This document shows positions 5,146-5,597 of a DNA stretch of 5,597 nt, piece after piece. Each line of letters starts with the position of its first letter. Position 1 is the stretch's first letter. Below the pieces are notes generated by a model. It did no database searches. It saw only the letters and a program-made list of their open reading frames with translations, and had not been told where the DNA came from. The DNA is from a bacterium (lineage in GTDB: Bacteria; Ratteibacteria; UBA8468; B48-G9; JAFGKM01): the NCBI GenBank assembly GCA_021157805.1, contig JAGGVW010000002.1, forward strand, positions 1 to 5,597, given 5' to 3'. A program made the position numbers and the translations under genes.

Positions 5146-5597
5146 TTAAAAGTTATATCTATTTGGGCAGAAAGTTTTTCTTTTCAAATTATAGCACTCT
5201 TCCTGCCTCACTTTCAAGGTCCTGAGCCGATTTATCGCAGATGCAAGTTCAATTTTTCTGAAAAAAGCATATTCACCATTTATTTTTCTGTTTATTATAT
5301 CAAGTCCTTTTGAATTTATATCTTTTTCAACTTTTTCAACAACCTCTCTTAATGTCCTTTTTCCATTTATGTATTTCTTTGAGTAAAAAATTGCATCTGC
5401 TATTGCTCTTGTCTGACTTTTATCAACAATCTGTTCTATGCAAGAAAGGTCAATTTCCTCTCTCCCAAAGATTATTTTGTTCTTTCCCTGTGTCTTTATC
5501 TTTATTTTTTCTCCTTTGAATGGATTTAAACTTTCCCCGAGAGGTATTCTTTCAGTAATTTTTCCAAAGTTTTTTCCCCCTTCATCTTTCCTTTCCA
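5146..5597 (-). CDS. Predicted ATPase of the ABC class (partial, C-terminus)
   Basis: The last 149 complete codons of a minus-strand gene that begins beyond the right edge. The translation contains blocks I recognise from the C-terminus of the ABC_ATPase family (PF09818/COG3044): an ERKDEGGKNFGKITERIP-like opening, FGREEIDLSCIEQIVD followed by KSQTRAIADAIFYSKKYING, KRTLREVVEKVEKDINSKGL, and AFFRKIELASAINRLRTLKV, ending in a short Cys-containing tail before TAA (5148-5146). The P-loop and Walker B regions would lie upstream and cannot be checked. Members are stand-alone soluble ATPases of unknown role, not membrane transporter subunits. The coding end also carries the likely tRNA-Thr promoter, and the tRNA starts 5 bp after the stop. 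Family assignment is from memory of the conserved blocks and fairly confident; biological role unknown. Confidence 0.82.
   Translation of the reverse strand, partial: ERKDEGGKNFGKITERIPLGESLNPFKGEKIKIKTQGKNKIIFGREEIDLSCIEQIVDKSQTRAIADAIFYSKKYINGKRTLREVVEKVEKDINSKGLDIINRKINGEYAFFRKIELASAINRLRTLKVRQEECYNLKRKTFCPNRYNF
5188..5217 (-). promoter_or_regulatory. Predicted strong promoter for tRNA-Thr inside the ATPase gene
   Basis: On the minus strand TTGAAA (5217-5212; 5/6 to the -35 consensus) is followed after 18 bp by a perfect TATAAT (5193-5188). TGC directly in front makes an extended -10 (TGnTATAAT). Initiation near 5181 would give a roughly 40-nt leader ahead of the tRNA 5' end at 5140. The -35 falls in codons of the conserved RTLKV segment and the -10 in the variable C-terminal tail (CYN codons). 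Good consensus and position support it; no experiment does. Confidence 0.65.

Noticed and set aside
5310..5519. Plus-strand open frame of 69 codons
   Set aside because: It runs antisense to the ABC-class ATPase end, whose conserved blocks are clear; the Leu/Phe/Ser-rich translation is a shadow.
1..5597. Mobile element, phage, CRISPR, toxin-antitoxin or biosynthetic cluster
   Set aside because: No transposase, integrase, terminal repeats, spacer array or signature enzyme is present; base and codon use look uniform across all genes.

Overview
The window comes from an AT-rich bacterial chromosome and is almost entirely coding. Arginine is written mostly as AGA/AGG, isoleucine often as ATA, and the proteins are rich in Lys and Glu. 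Strong Shine-Dalgarno sites, sigma70-type promoters and a bacterial RsmI point to Bacteria. A membrane-anchored SurA/PpiD-like chaperone suggests a cell envelope with a periplasm. The mix of an archaeal-type phosphoglycerate mutase, DUF1015, a predicted ABC-class ATPase and a SurA_N protein recalls uncultured lineages such as Omnitrophota-like bacteria. That placement is a low-confidence guess. The Lys/Glu bias would fit a thermophile but also follows from low GC.

Layout. A partial minus-strand gene (1-290) encodes the N-terminus of archaeal-type cofactor-independent phosphoglycerate mutase (apgM). A 106-bp divergent spacer follows, with a near-symmetric promoter region: two face-to-face sigma70-like promoters built from one 9-bp inverted repeat. 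To its right are five plus-strand genes: rsmI (397-1062), a SurA_N-type anchored chaperone (1064-1804), a DUF1015 protein (1842-3053), nicotinate phosphoribosyltransferase pncB (3117-4460) and a nicotinamidase-type hydrolase, probably pncA (4453-5046). Junctions are +1, +37, +63 and -8 bp, so at least rsmI/chaperone and pncB/pncA look translationally coupled, and all five could share one transcript. From the right edge, on the minus strand, come the C-terminus of a predicted ABC-class ATPase (5146-5597) and, 5 bp after its stop, tRNA-Thr(CGT) (5069-5140). A very good promoter for the tRNA lies inside the ATPase coding end.

How the genes work together. The clearest functional unit is pncB-pncA: deamidation of nicotinamide to nicotinate, then conversion to nicotinate mononucleotide, which is the Preiss-Handler salvage route to NAD. 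RsmI (2'-O-methylation of 16S rRNA C1402) and the chaperone are housekeeping neighbours without an obvious metabolic link. DUF1015 has no established function here; its position next to pncB is suggestive only. I see no mobile element, CRISPR array, phage gene or toxin-antitoxin pair, and no clearly new multi-gene system. The most unusual signals are regulatory: the symmetric divergent promoter, the promoter embedded in a coding sequence, and convergent ends only 22 bp apart without a visible terminator.
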